A stretch of DNA of 64,000 nucleotides from G965230065 sp965230065 (GTDB lineage: Bacteria; Bacteroidota; Bacteroidia; Cytophagales; Cyclobacteriaceae): positions 6,696,001-6,760,000 of the forward strand of contig OZ245942.1 of the NCBI GenBank assembly GCA_965230065.1, read 5' to 3'. Every line of letters starts with the position of its first letter. Positions within the stretch are counted from its first letter, which is position 1. The translations under genes were made by a program, and so were the position numbers. The notes under the pieces were generated by a model. The model had not been told where the DNA came from, ran no database searches, and saw only the letters and a list, made by a program, of their open reading frames with translations. Below are positions 1 to 7,893 of the stretch, in pieces.

Positions 1-2106
1 AAAGGTTTCGATAATTGAATGTTGATTAAAACCATTATACCACACCAAAACAATGGCCAGCAGCACATTGAAGCACCCTAACCAAAAAAAACGATTCCCC
101 TTGTGCTGGTAGGGCCAAATCCAGGCAAACGGAAATAACTGCCTCTGTAATTTGGAAGTGCGCCGATAAAACAAAGCCACCAGGGTAGATAAAATAATAC
201 CAATCGTTCCAATTAATAGTACCCCAATCACCGTGAAACTACTGATATTGAGGTAAGGCGATTGAATAAATGCTTTGTCGTAGGAAACTATCAGATACCA
301 GGGAAAATTTTTCATGTGTTTTATCAACACCCGGTAGTCATGGTTATAGTAGTCAATATCGGCATGTACCCTTCCTTTGCTGTGCATGGCCGAAAGCAAA
401 GTGCTGGCCTGCCCGCTTTCTTCCAGGTAGTTTTCCTGCAGGTTTTTTGTTTTATCAGAGTGGAATAAAACCTTGCCCGTACCATCAATAAAACTAAAGG
501 CATACCCGGGGGGCAAAACCGCGTCAATAATGGAATAAAGCTTGGTAGCCACACCAATCATGGCTGCCTCTTTCTCAAAAACAGGCGTTTTGCCTTCATC
601 ATTAAAAACCAGTTTTTTAGCTTTTGACTTTTTGGCAACCACCGCCATCCTTTGCCCTGAAATCCTGGAAAACAACGACTCAATATAAAATGGCTCACCA
701 AGTAATTCCTTATCCCGCCAGCCTGTTCCTTCCCGTACAATGGCTTTAAAATAATTACGGTCAAAAAGATTGATTTCTTCTGCACGGTTATGGTCCCGAA
801 TGGCCGTAGAAAAAAGAAAGCGCTGGAAACCATCAGCATCTACCCAATAGGTATTGGTAAAATATGGGTAAAGATGCAAACTCTCATCTCTAAATCGTTC
901 ATCTGCAAAAGCACTCAGCCTGGTAGCCGTATCCTCATTATTTTTTAACTTATAAAGCTGAAAAGCGATAGAATTATCTTCTTCATTTACATGGTTTTCA
1001 ATACTTTCCAAAAAGGCATTAATTTCCTTGATTTCTTTACGAAGTGCCTGCTCTACCGAATCTGACAACACCAATAAGTTTTGGTCTACTTTATTTTTGT
1101 CTACCATCACATAGGTAAAAATAATAAGCAGGGCTATTATCAATAATGAGCAACAAAAAATAAATGAGGTGGAGGTAAGCACCACGTCACGAATGTGCAA
1201 TCTTTCCAGTGAACTCATGAATGAGAGTTTGAGCAACGGAAGGGCAAAAAAGACAAAAAGCAGTCCTAACGAAACATAAACAATGATAAGGTAAGGAAAC
1301 ATTTTAGCCTCGTCCCTGAAATCATTGGCATCTTCCAGGGCGAAAATGCTCCATTGTGTATCATTTCCAGTTTCAAACCGGGTTGAAAACAATTTATACT
1401 TATTGGAAGCCAGCAGTATTTCTAACCCCGACGGCAGGTGATAGTTGATAATAGATTCGGTGGGAATAATAGTGAAAGGATTGTCATCATCTTTATCAAC
1501 ATCGGTTGCGCTGAAACGCTCAGGCAGTTGCACCACATCATTGAAAGCCGTGGAATACACCAGTTTTTTGTCTTTAAAGATGAGGTATTCTTCAAAGCTG
1601 TCACTTCTTTGTAATGGCACAAAAAAACCTGATAAGTCAGTAACAAACTTTACAGTATCAGAAAGCCCATTGCCCATGTCCAGCCTTACCCCTATCTTTA
1701 ATTCATTGCTCCCCTGGGCGTCATCATACCTTAATAATGTTAAATTCTTGTTGATGGCATCTGCCTTTATGCTTGTATTAAGCTGCTGATATATTTCTTC
1801 ATAATTTGCTTTAGCCTGCCTGTCTTGTATTTTTCCCGAATCCAGTATTTTTCTTTCTGTTGACAAAAGTGCACTAAAGCCAGTGACACGGCTTTTTATG
1901 ATTGATTCACCATTCTTTATGAAAGAATTATTTTTTTCCTGAAAATTAATGGCTATTTGCTGCAAAGCCCTTACGCGCTGGGCTGTCAGTTTTTCTTCCT
2001 TTCGTGGCAAATACCCGAGAAAATAATAGGCAAACAAGGCCAGTAAAATGAGCATAGTGCCTCCAATGGCATAGGCACGGCGGGAAATAGGTGGCAGGGC
2101 TTTCAT
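1..2106 (-). CDS. Membrane sensor protein with Cache-like extracytoplasmic domain, 3' part cut by window edge
   Basis: This reading frame is open without a stop from an ATG at 2106 down to base 1, so 702 codons are visible and the C-terminus lies outside the window. Hydrophobic segments appear near residues 13-31, 268-290, 306-335, 620-648 and 670-690. Two extracytoplasmic stretches result, residues 33-267 and about 340-618. The second resembles a double Cache (dCache_1) sensor: it has the pattern of a small-ligand pocket followed by FIDGTGKVLFHSD and a closing FPWYLIVSYDKAF strand just before the next membrane segment. The effector domain (histidine kinase, cyclase or other) is not visible. 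The frame is confirmed by direct reading of nearly every line; function as a ligand sensor is inferred. It is transcribed away from the ppk2 gene, sharing the 2107-2368 region. Confidence 0.82.
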   Translation of the reverse strand, partial: MKALPPISRRAYAIGGTMLILLALFAYYFLGYLPRKEEKLTAQRVRALQQIAINFQEKNNSFIKNGESIIKSRVTGFSALLSTERKILDSGKIQDRQAKANYEEIYQQLNTSIKADAINKNLTLLRYDDAQGSNELKIGVRLDMGNGLSDTVKFVTDLSGFFVPLQRSDSFEEYLIFKDKKLVYSTAFNDVVQLPERFSATDVDKDDDNPFTIIPTESIINYHLPSGLEILLASNKYKLFSTRFETGNDTQWSIFALEDANDFRDEAKMFPYLIIVYVSLGLLFVFFALPLLKLSFMSSLERLHIRDVVLTSTSFIFCCSLLIIALLIIFTYVMVDKNKVDQNLLVLSDSVEQALRKEIKEINAFLESIENHVNEEDNSIAFQLYKLKNNEDTATRLSAFADERFRDESLHLYPYFTNTYWVDADGFQRFLFSTAIRDHNRAEEINLFDRNYFKAIVREGTGWRDKELLGEPFYIESLFSRISGQRMAVVAKKSKAKKLVFNDEGKTPVFEKEAAMIGVATKLYSIIDAVLPPGYAFSFIDGTGKVLFHSDKTKNLQENYLEESGQASTLLSAMHSKGRVHADIDYYNHDYRVLIKHMKNFPWYLIVSYDKAFIQSPYLNISSFTVIGVLLIGTIGIILSTLVALFYRRTSKLQRQLFPFAWIWPYQHKGNRFFWLGCFNVLLAIVLVWYNGFNQHSIIETF

Positions 2107-2368
2107 GCTTTATCTGTGTTTTTATCCGTAATTGTGCGTATTGATTGAGTAAAAAAATTACGCTTATTGCTACATGTATCACCAAAAATAGTGGAAGGAT
2201 CGTCAGATTATTTCCTGCTTTATGGTATTCTTTATATAAGTAATTTAAGATTAGTAGCTTTTAATAACAAAAAGATAACCCAAACATTGATAAATTATAG
2301 CATAAATTGTTTTGAAACTTATCAAATTATGTAGATTTTTCTCAATTAGTTAATAACTGAAAATACCC
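2107..2368. promoter_or_regulatory. Divergent intergenic region between sensor gene and ppk2
   Basis: This 262-base AT-rich stretch separates two divergent starts and must carry promoters for both. A pair of inverted half-sites, TTGATAA at 2287-2293 and TTATCAA at 2319-2325, lies about 50 bases before the ppk2 start. A weak -7-like element, TAGATTTT, begins at 2332. No exact TAnnTTTG match was seen on the plus strand. Confidence 0.35.
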
Positions 2369-3250
2369 ATGATCAACGACGAACATATCATAGCCCCACC
2401 TGGCAAATCAATAAAACTGGCTGATTACGACACTTCCTATGATGCCCATGCCATGACCAAGGAAATTGCACTGGAACATCTGGACGAGGAAAAAGACAAA
2501 CTAAAAAAATTGCAGGATAAGTTATATGCCAGCGACAAATACTCGGTATTATTGATTTTCCAGGCTATGGATGCTGCCGGAAAAGATAGTACGATTCGTT
2601 ACGTGATGTCGGGTATCAACCCACAGGGGTGCCAGGTTTTCAGCTTCAAACAACCTTCATCAGAGGAATTAGACCATGATTTTCTGTGGCGCACCTACAA
2701 AGCTTTGCCTGAACGTGGCCGTATTGGCATTTTCAACCGCTCGTATTACGAAGAGGTTTTGGTGGTAAAAGTGCATCCCCAATATATTCTCAACCAGCGT
2801 ATTCCCGGTATCAAATCTGTTGATGACATTACGGGTGCGCTTTGGGAACATCGGTACAAATCAATCAATGCCATGGAGCGGCACCTGGTAAAAAGCGGAA
2901 CCATCATCCTGAAATTTTTCCTGCATGTTTCAAAAGAAGAGCAAAAAGAACGCTTCCTGAAAAGAATTAACCGGCCGGATAAAAACTGGAAATTTTCCCA
3001 ATCTGATGTGGAAGAAAGAAAATACTGGGAGCAGTACCAGCAGGCTTATGAAGAGGCTATCAATGCCACTTCTACCGAGCATGCCCCCTGGTATATCATT
3101 CCGGCCGACCGCAAATGGTTTATGCGCTATACAGTGGGTACCATCATTACTGAAAAGCTGGAATCGCTCAACCTGCAATACCCAAAAGTAACCGAAGAAC
3201 AGTTGAATAACTTGCAGAAAGCAAAGAAGTTGTTGGAGGGGGAAGGTTGA
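2369..3250 (+). CDS. ppk2: Polyphosphate kinase 2 family protein (PPK2, class III-like)
   Basis: The 293-residue protein is a single-domain PPK2. It is expected to move phosphate between inorganic polyphosphate and AMP or ADP in the cytoplasm. A Walker A-like loop, QAMDAAGKDS, lies at residues 65-74. The family's following motif, RIGIFNRSYYEEVL, lies near 118-131, and the lid-region arginines and lysines are in FLKRINRPDKNWKFS near 210-224. Length fits the one-domain class. Class III (AMP and ADP phosphorylation) is suggested by overall resemblance, not proven. The gene stands alone, convergent with the Crp/Fnr regulator 65 bases downstream. That gap contains only short direct repeats of TTTTTAGTG-type words and no clear hairpin terminator. 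Confidence 0.93.
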   Translation: MINDEHIIAPPGKSIKLADYDTSYDAHAMTKEIALEHLDEEKDKLKKLQDKLYASDKYSVLLIFQAMDAAGKDSTIRYVMSGINPQGCQVFSFKQPSSEELDHDFLWRTYKALPERGRIGIFNRSYYEEVLVVKVHPQYILNQRIPGIKSVDDITGALWEHRYKSINAMERHLVKSGTIILKFFLHVSKEEQKERFLKRINRPDKNWKFSQSDVEERKYWEQYQQAYEEAINATSTEHAPWYIIPADRKWFMRYTVGTIITEKLESLNLQYPKVTEEQLNNLQKAKKLLEGEG

Positions 3251-3315
3251 GTCTGTTTTTAGTTTAGTGTTTTTAGTGTTTTTAGTTTGTTCAACAATAA
3301 ACATAAAACCTGAAA

Positions 3316-3918
3316 CTATAAACCACTTTTCCTATAAACCTTCCTCTTCTTTATCATCACATACCCTGCTTTTTCCAATGCTTTGATGTTTCTAATTACT
3401 GTTTCCACACGTAATCCGGTCATTTCGGCCAGTTGTTTGCGGGTGTAGGGCACTTCATAATAACCTTTTTCGGAAGCAGCCCCTTTTTTTAAATAATCAA
3501 TCAACGTAATCAGCCTGTGCTTTGGTGACTGGGAAGAAATTTCTTTTAGGATAATTGCTTTATAATGTATTCGCTTGGAAAGTATTTTTGTCATCTCCAT
3601 GTGAAGGTCAAAATCTGCACTCAGCAATTTAATAAATGAGGATTTTGAAAGTTTCCATACCTCGACATCGGTTTCTGCCACCGCATTGCTGGGGTAGGTG
3701 ATGTCGGCAAACAAGGGCGGTTCCCCAAAACTCTCTCCTGCATTATACATACCCTGGATAAAAGCTTTTCCATTGGCTGTATAGTTAATCATCTTGACCG
3801 TTCCTTCGGCTACCTGCCAGTAAAATAGTGCTTTTTCACCCTCATTGAACAAAAAAGCATCCTTGGGTACATTAACTTTCTTTGCACCATACTGCTCCAA
3901 AATATGTCCATCTATCAT
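3316..3918 (-). CDS. Crp/Fnr family transcriptional regulator
   Basis: The 200-residue protein has an N-terminal cyclic-nucleotide-binding-like beta roll (about residues 10-115), a dimerisation helix, and a C-terminal winged helix (about 150-198). The recognition region reads RKQLAEMTGLRVETVIRNIKALEKAG. It has no cysteine set that would mark an iron-sulfur FNR, so if it senses oxygen or nitrogen oxides it does so differently, as do DNR-type regulators. It is divergent from the nitrous oxide reductase cluster. The shared region contains FNR-like palindromes, so control of nos genes is the natural inference. The start follows directly after an AT-rich region, and an alternative start further inside would break the beta roll. 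Confidence 0.92.
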   Translation of the reverse strand: MIDGHILEQYGAKKVNVPKDAFLFNEGEKALFYWQVAEGTVKMINYTANGKAFIQGMYNAGESFGEPPLFADITYPSNAVAETDVEVWKLSKSSFIKLLSADFDLHMEMTKILSKRIHYKAIILKEISSQSPKHRLITLIDYLKKGAASEKGYYEVPYTRKQLAEMTGLRVETVIRNIKALEKAGYVMIKKRKVYRKSGL

Positions 3919-3961
3919 ATCAAATCGTGATTTCTATAATTACCGAAGTCATTTAAAAAGA

Positions 3962-4009
3962 TGAGTAAAATCATTTATCAATTATCCCTCTTTATGATTG
4001 AAATCATAA
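3962..4009. promoter_or_regulatory. Two FNR/Crp-like operator palindromes upstream of the nos cluster
   Basis: A perfect 7-base inverted repeat lies at 3992-4009 (TTATGAT, spacer TGAA, ATCATAA). It contains the FNR-type core TGAT-N4-ATCA. A second, one-mismatch core, TGAG-TAAA-ATCA, lies at 3962-3973. The two centres (3967.5 and 4000.5) are 33 bases apart, about three helical turns. A near-consensus Bacteroidota -7 element, CATCTTTG, lies at 4030-4037. That would put the perfect site close to -42 relative to transcription, a class II activator position. The palindromes are seen in the sequence; regulator identity and promoter position are inferred. Confidence 0.6.
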
Positions 4010-4073
4010 GTTTTTAATAGGACGTTGCCCATCTTTGTTTGCAAGTATACGCAACCTTTCAACAATTTTTGAT

Positions 4074-4577
4074 ATGAAAAATCTACTTTACTTTTTATTT
4101 ATTCTAACTTTTTTAGCCGGGTGTACTTCAAACTCTAACCAGGAAGCTGCACAAACTGAAACAAGTGAACAAGCGCCGCCAAAAGATGAAAGCGATGCCA
4201 TGATAGAAGAAGGAAAAGGCGTAGGGGAAGTAAAAAATGTAGACCTCACCGACCCGCTGGACGAAGCTATGATTGCCGAAGGAAAATCCATATATGAAAT
4301 GAAGTGCTCTGCCTGCCATAAACTTACCGACCAGCGCGTGGTAGGCCCGGGATGGGCGGGCATTACCAACAAACGGAAACCAGAGTGGATTATGAACATG
4401 ATTACCAATGTGGACATGATGCTTGCCAAAGACCCGGAAGCCCAGAAGCTTTTGGAGGAATGTATGACGCAAATGCCCAACCAAAATATTTCCATAGACG
4501 AAGCCCGTGCTCTTCTGGAATATATGCGTCAGAACGATATGGAAAAGGTAGGACAGAAAGACCAGGCTGCTGGATAA
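4074..4577 (+). CDS. c-type cytochrome lipoprotein of the nos cluster
   Basis: The 167-residue lipoprotein has a signal peptide ending in lipobox LAGC (residues 14-17). An acidic linker follows, then one class I-type cytochrome c domain with heme-attachment motif CSACH at residues 78-82. A candidate distal methionine lies in TQMPNQ near 134. Monoheme cytochromes of this kind precede nosZ in clade II clusters and are thought to deliver electrons to the reductase in the periplasm. An in-frame ATG at 4035 would place 13 extra residues before the signal peptide and overlap the likely -7 element, so the ATG at 4074 is preferred. It is the first gene of the cluster, 88 bases upstream of nosZ. Confidence 0.92.
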   Translation: MKNLLYFLFILTFLAGCTSNSNQEAAQTETSEQAPPKDESDAMIEEGKGVGEVKNVDLTDPLDEAMIAEGKSIYEMKCSACHKLTDQRVVGPGWAGITNKRKPEWIMNMITNVDMMLAKDPEAQKLLEECMTQMPNQNISIDEARALLEYMRQNDMEKVGQKDQAAG

Positions 4578-4665
4578 AATCGCGGTCATAAAGCCGGTCT
4601 TGCATTGCTTGCGTGCATTGTGCCCATACAACTATAAATCATTTCAAAACCAATCATAAAACCCT

Positions 4666-6627
4666 ATGAAAACCCTACTCAGCTTTTTAGTAAGTGCCGG
4701 GCTTTTGTTTAGCTGTAATTCAGGCCCAAGCAATACCCAATCAGTTTTGGAAGCCAATGTAGCTTCTGCCGTTTATGTGCAACCTGGCGAACTGGACGAA
4801 GTATATGCCTTCATGTCAGGGGGGTTTAGCGGACACGTAACGGTGTATGGATTGCCTTCCGGAAGATTATTCAAGGAAATTCCGGTATTCTCAAAATATC
4901 CCGAAAATGGCTATGGGTACAGCGAAGAAACCAAAGCCTTATTCAATACTTCTTATGGAGAAGTGCCCTGGGACGATACCCACCACGTAGAACTTTCGCA
5001 AACCAATGGGGAGTTTGACGGACGCTGGCTGTTCATCAATGGCAATAATACGCCCCGCATCGCCCGGGTTGATCTCACCACTTTTGAAACGGTGGAAATA
5101 CTGGAAATACCCGATATGGCCGGATTGCACTGCGCGCCTTTCATTACAGAAAACTCCGAATATTTGGTGGCAGGAACCCGTTTTAGCGTGCCCATTCCCC
5201 AGCAGGATGTTTCTATTGATACGTATAAAGAAAACTTCAAAGGCTATATCAATTATGTGGCTGTTGACCCTGAATCAGGTGAAATGGAGCTGGACTTCCA
5301 GATTCTGATGCCTGGCTTCAATTATGACCTGGCCCGTAATGGCAAAGCCGTATCGCATGGATGGAGTTTTCTAACTACGTACAATTCTGAAGAAGCCCAC
5401 AGCCTGCTTGAGGTAAATGCTTCACAAAAAGACAAGGATTTGATGGCTATCATCAACTGGAAAAAAGCAGAAGAATACATTGAGCAGGGAAAATTTACAG
5501 AAAAGCAGACTTCTTACTACCACAATATTGTAGATGAAAAAACCAGCATTGCTACTTCCGAAGAAAGAACTTCTGTAAAAGTATTAGACCCGAAAGAATG
5601 TCCTGACATGGTTTATTTCATTCCCATTCCAAAATCGCCTCATGGCTGCGATGTAGACCCTACCGGGGAGTTTATTGTAGGGAATGGCAAGCTTTCAGCA
5701 GACCAGCCTGTGTACAGGTTCAGTAAAATTCAGGAAGCTATTCAAAATAATGACTTTGTGGATGAGGTATATGGCATTCCGGTTATTCGTTACGAAGCCG
5801 GGCTGGATGGCATTGTAGAAAAGCCTGGATTAGGCCCTTTGCACACTGAGTTTGACGGAAAAGGCAGTGCCTACACAACTTACTTCATTTCTTCTGAAGT
5901 AGTAAAATGGGACCTGGAATCAAAAGAAATACTGGACAGGATTCCTACTTACTATTCGCCCGGGCACCTGGTTATTCCTGGTGGTGAAACCCGGAACCCT
6001 TATGGTAAATACCTGGTAGCCATGAACAAGATTACCAAAGACCGTTACCTGCCCACCGGCCCCGAACTTTGCCATTCTGCCCAATTGTACGATATATCGG
6101 GTGAGAAAATGAAGTTGCTGCTGGACTTTCCCACCAAAGGAGAGCCACATTACGCACAGGCCATACAAGCGGATAAAATCATTCCGAATGTGAAACAGTT
6201 TTACAAAATTGAAGAGAATGAACACCCGTACGGCACCAAAGGAGAAGGACAAACCAAAGTAGAACGAAAAGGCAATGAGGTACACGTATACATGACGGCC
6301 ATCCGAAGCCATTTGGCCCCGGATAATATAGAAGGCATCAAAGTGGATGACAAGGTTTACTTCCACGTAACCAACCTGGAACAAAGCTGGGATGTGCCCC
6401 ACGGTTTTGCTATTCAGGGTGCTAATAATGCTGAGTTACTCGTTATGCCCGGGCAAACCCGCACCCTGCTGTGGGAACCCAAACGTGTGGGTGTATTTGC
6501 ATTCTATTGCACCGATTTCTGCTCGGCACTGCACCAGGAAATGTCCGGCTATGCCAGGGTGTCGCCTAAAAATTCAAATATCGAGCTGAAATGGAGTTTG
6601 AATGGGGAAACGACAAACCCCATTTAG
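4666..6627 (+). CDS. nosZ: Nitrous oxide reductase, clade II (Sec-type)
   Basis: The 653-residue protein reduces N2O to N2 in the periplasm. The N-terminal beta-propeller carries the CuZ-site histidines: His106-His107 in DDTHH, His326 in PHGCD, His393 in LHTEF, then histidines in GHLVIPGG, CHSAQL and PHYAQ at roughly 434, 470 and 495. The C-terminal cupredoxin domain carries the CuA site: a histidine in DVPHGF (about 579) and C615-TDF-C619-SAL-H623-QE-M626. The N-terminus is a short Sec signal without a twin-arginine motif, which places it in clade II. The signal ends in FSC, so it may be a lipoprotein. All ligand motifs are intact. No nitrite or nitric oxide reductase gene lies in the window. 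Confidence 0.98.
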   Translation: MKTLLSFLVSAGLLFSCNSGPSNTQSVLEANVASAVYVQPGELDEVYAFMSGGFSGHVTVYGLPSGRLFKEIPVFSKYPENGYGYSEETKALFNTSYGEVPWDDTHHVELSQTNGEFDGRWLFINGNNTPRIARVDLTTFETVEILEIPDMAGLHCAPFITENSEYLVAGTRFSVPIPQQDVSIDTYKENFKGYINYVAVDPESGEMELDFQILMPGFNYDLARNGKAVSHGWSFLTTYNSEEAHSLLEVNASQKDKDLMAIINWKKAEEYIEQGKFTEKQTSYYHNIVDEKTSIATSEERTSVKVLDPKECPDMVYFIPIPKSPHGCDVDPTGEFIVGNGKLSADQPVYRFSKIQEAIQNNDFVDEVYGIPVIRYEAGLDGIVEKPGLGPLHTEFDGKGSAYTTYFISSEVVKWDLESKEILDRIPTYYSPGHLVIPGGETRNPYGKYLVAMNKITKDRYLPTGPELCHSAQLYDISGEKMKLLLDFPTKGEPHYAQAIQADKIIPNVKQFYKIEENEHPYGTKGEGQTKVERKGNEVHVYMTAIRSHLAPDNIEGIKVDDKVYFHVTNLEQSWDVPHGFAIQGANNAELLVMPGQTRTLLWEPKRVGVFAFYCTDFCSALHQEMSGYARVSPKNSNIELKWSLNGETTNPI

Positions 6628-6630
6628 TCA

Positions 6631-6703
6631 ATAGTCCATAGTCGATTAGTCCACAGTTAATTAAATTGATCATAGACTGTGGACTAAAAAAACTATGGAC
6701 TAT
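6631..6703. repeat. Nested inverted repeat across the nosZ-downstream gene junction
   Basis: Two perfect inverted repeats are nested. The outer pair is ATAGTCCATAGT at 6631-6642 and ACTATGGACTAT at 6692-6703. The inner pair is TAGTCCACAGT at 6647-6657 and ACTGTGGACTA at 6676-6686. Together they form a 12 + 11 base-pair stem with a small internal loop and an 18-base AT-rich terminal loop. The right outer arm contains the ATG (6695-6697) of the next gene. The structure could attenuate or delimit the nosZ message, or mask that start codon. Confidence 0.7.
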
Positions 6704-7300
6704 AAAACCAACTTCAACCAAAAACATACAACTTTGAAACACCTATCCAGAATCCTGATGCTACTGGCCTCGGGTTCTTTGCTCCTGCTGTTTTTGTTTC
6801 CGCTCTGGCGGATTACCCTGGAAGCTCCCCAATTTCCCGAAGGTCTGTATTTAGACATCTGGATTAACAAACTGACGGGTCAGGATGAGTATGTACTCCA
6901 AAATGTAAATATCCTGAACCATTACATCGGGATGCAGGAAGTGCATGAAGATTCCATTCCAGAGCTAAAGTACTTCCCCTACATTGTGATCGGCATGAGT
7001 GTCCTGGGGGTATTACTGGCGTTTGTGAATAATCGCAAACTTTATTTAGGCTGGTGCATAGTACTAATGGTGTTGGCTTTATTGGGCATTTATGACTTTT
7101 ATCTCTGGGAGTATGACTACGGCCATAACCTTGACCCAAATGCACCCATTAAAGTACCAGGTATGGCTTACCAGCCGCCCTTATTCGGAGAAAAAGCGTT
7201 GCTGAATTTCAATGCCATTTCCTATCCGGCGTTAGGGTCTTTGTTTCTGTTTTTGTCTATGGCTTTTTCGTTTCTGGCGTTCTATTTCAAAAAAGATTAA
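6695..7300 (+). CDS. Conserved nos-cluster membrane protein, unknown function
   Basis: The 201-residue protein has four predicted membrane segments, near residues 23-42, 96-115, 119-140 and 175-198. A large loop between the first two contains WRITLEAPQFPEGLYLDIW. A second loop contains many aromatic and acidic residues (YDFYLWEYDYGHNLDPNAP). Its place between nosZ and nosL matches a membrane protein found at this position in Bacteroidota nos clusters, possibly for electron transfer or NosZ assembly; I cannot assign a reaction. The ATG at 6695 sits inside a strong hairpin arm, and the residues before about 20 are poorly conserved-looking. A start further downstream is therefore possible (for example the ATG of ILMLLASG). 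Confidence 0.85.
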   Translation: MDYKTNFNQKHTTLKHLSRILMLLASGSLLLLFLFPLWRITLEAPQFPEGLYLDIWINKLTGQDEYVLQNVNILNHYIGMQEVHEDSIPELKYFPYIVIGMSVLGVLLAFVNNRKLYLGWCIVLMVLALLGIYDFYLWEYDYGHNLDPNAPIKVPGMAYQPPLFGEKALLNFNAISYPALGSLFLFLSMAFSFLAFYFKKD

Positions 7301-7303
7301 GAC

Positions 7304-7738
7304 ATGTTTTTTAAAACAAGTGTCGCCTTTGTGTTGCTAATTATGGTGTCTTGCCAGCCTACAGTTGAACAGATTCAATACGGGAGGGATGCGTGCGCAT
7401 TTTGTAAAATGACCATATCTGACAGAAAATACGGAGCTGAACTGGTTACCCCGAAAGGCAAGGTTTTCAAATTTGACGCTACCGAATGTATGCTGGATTA
7501 TTTAGAAGAAAACCAGCAACGTTATGCCCACACCATGGTAGTAGCCTTTGATGATCCCGGCATTTTGTACCAGTCTGACAGCCTTACATATCTCATTTCG
7601 CCCAATATGCCCAGCCCGATGGGTGCATTCATCTCAGCCTTTTCACAAAGCTCGGTGGCAAATAAAATTCAACAGGAAAAATCCGGGGAAATGTATAGCT
7701 GGTCTGAAATTCAAAGGAAGTTTGGTCAAGAAAAGTAA
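7304..7738 (+). CDS. nosL: NosL-like copper chaperone lipoprotein
   Basis: The 144-residue lipoprotein has lipobox MVSC (cysteine 17) and a copper-binding CAFCKM motif near residues 31-36. NosL delivers copper(I) for assembly of the NosZ CuZ centre. The following fold region (GAELVTPKGKVFKFDATECMLDYL) is typical of the family. It starts 3 bases after the preceding stop, consistent with one transcript. Length is normal for the family. Confidence 0.93.
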   Translation: MFFKTSVAFVLLIMVSCQPTVEQIQYGRDACAFCKMTISDRKYGAELVTPKGKVFKFDATECMLDYLEENQQRYAHTMVVAFDDPGILYQSDSLTYLISPNMPSPMGAFISAFSQSSVANKIQQEKSGEMYSWSEIQRKFGQEK

Positions 7739-7814
7739 GATGAAATTTTTTGCAGAATTATAAATTATCTGAGAGGAAAAAGAAAGAAAGAAAATACAGA
7801 CCCTCAAAATAGTG

Positions 7815-7865
7815 AAACAGGCATCTTGCCTGTTTACTTATTCAGAAAATCAGGCGAGACACCTG
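7815..7865. repeat. Short palindromes between nosL and nosD
   Basis: A perfect 8-base stem, AAACAGGC/GCCTGTTT with loop ATCTT, spans 7815-7835. A weaker one, CAGG...CCTG, spans 7851-7865. No run of T follows the first stem, so a classical terminator is doubtful. The same AAACAGGC/GCCTGTTT arms recur at 51717-51778, so this may be a dispersed REP-like element. It could separate or stabilise parts of the nos transcript. Confidence 0.55.
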
Positions 7866-7893
7866 TTAAACAATTCAATTTAGCACCAACTCA

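Noticed and set aside
3251..3315. TTTTTAGTG-type direct repeats as a terminator or regulatory element
   Set aside because: They are short, imperfect and AT-rich, with no stem, so low-complexity drift is the simpler explanation.
4128..4631. 167-codon frame antisense to the cytochrome gene
   Set aside because: The plus strand encodes a clear lipoprotein with a CSACH heme site. The antisense frame is a shadow with no coherent features.
5920..6402. 160-codon frame antisense to nosZ
   Set aside because: It lies fully within nosZ, whose copper ligands are intact. The antisense product has no domain.
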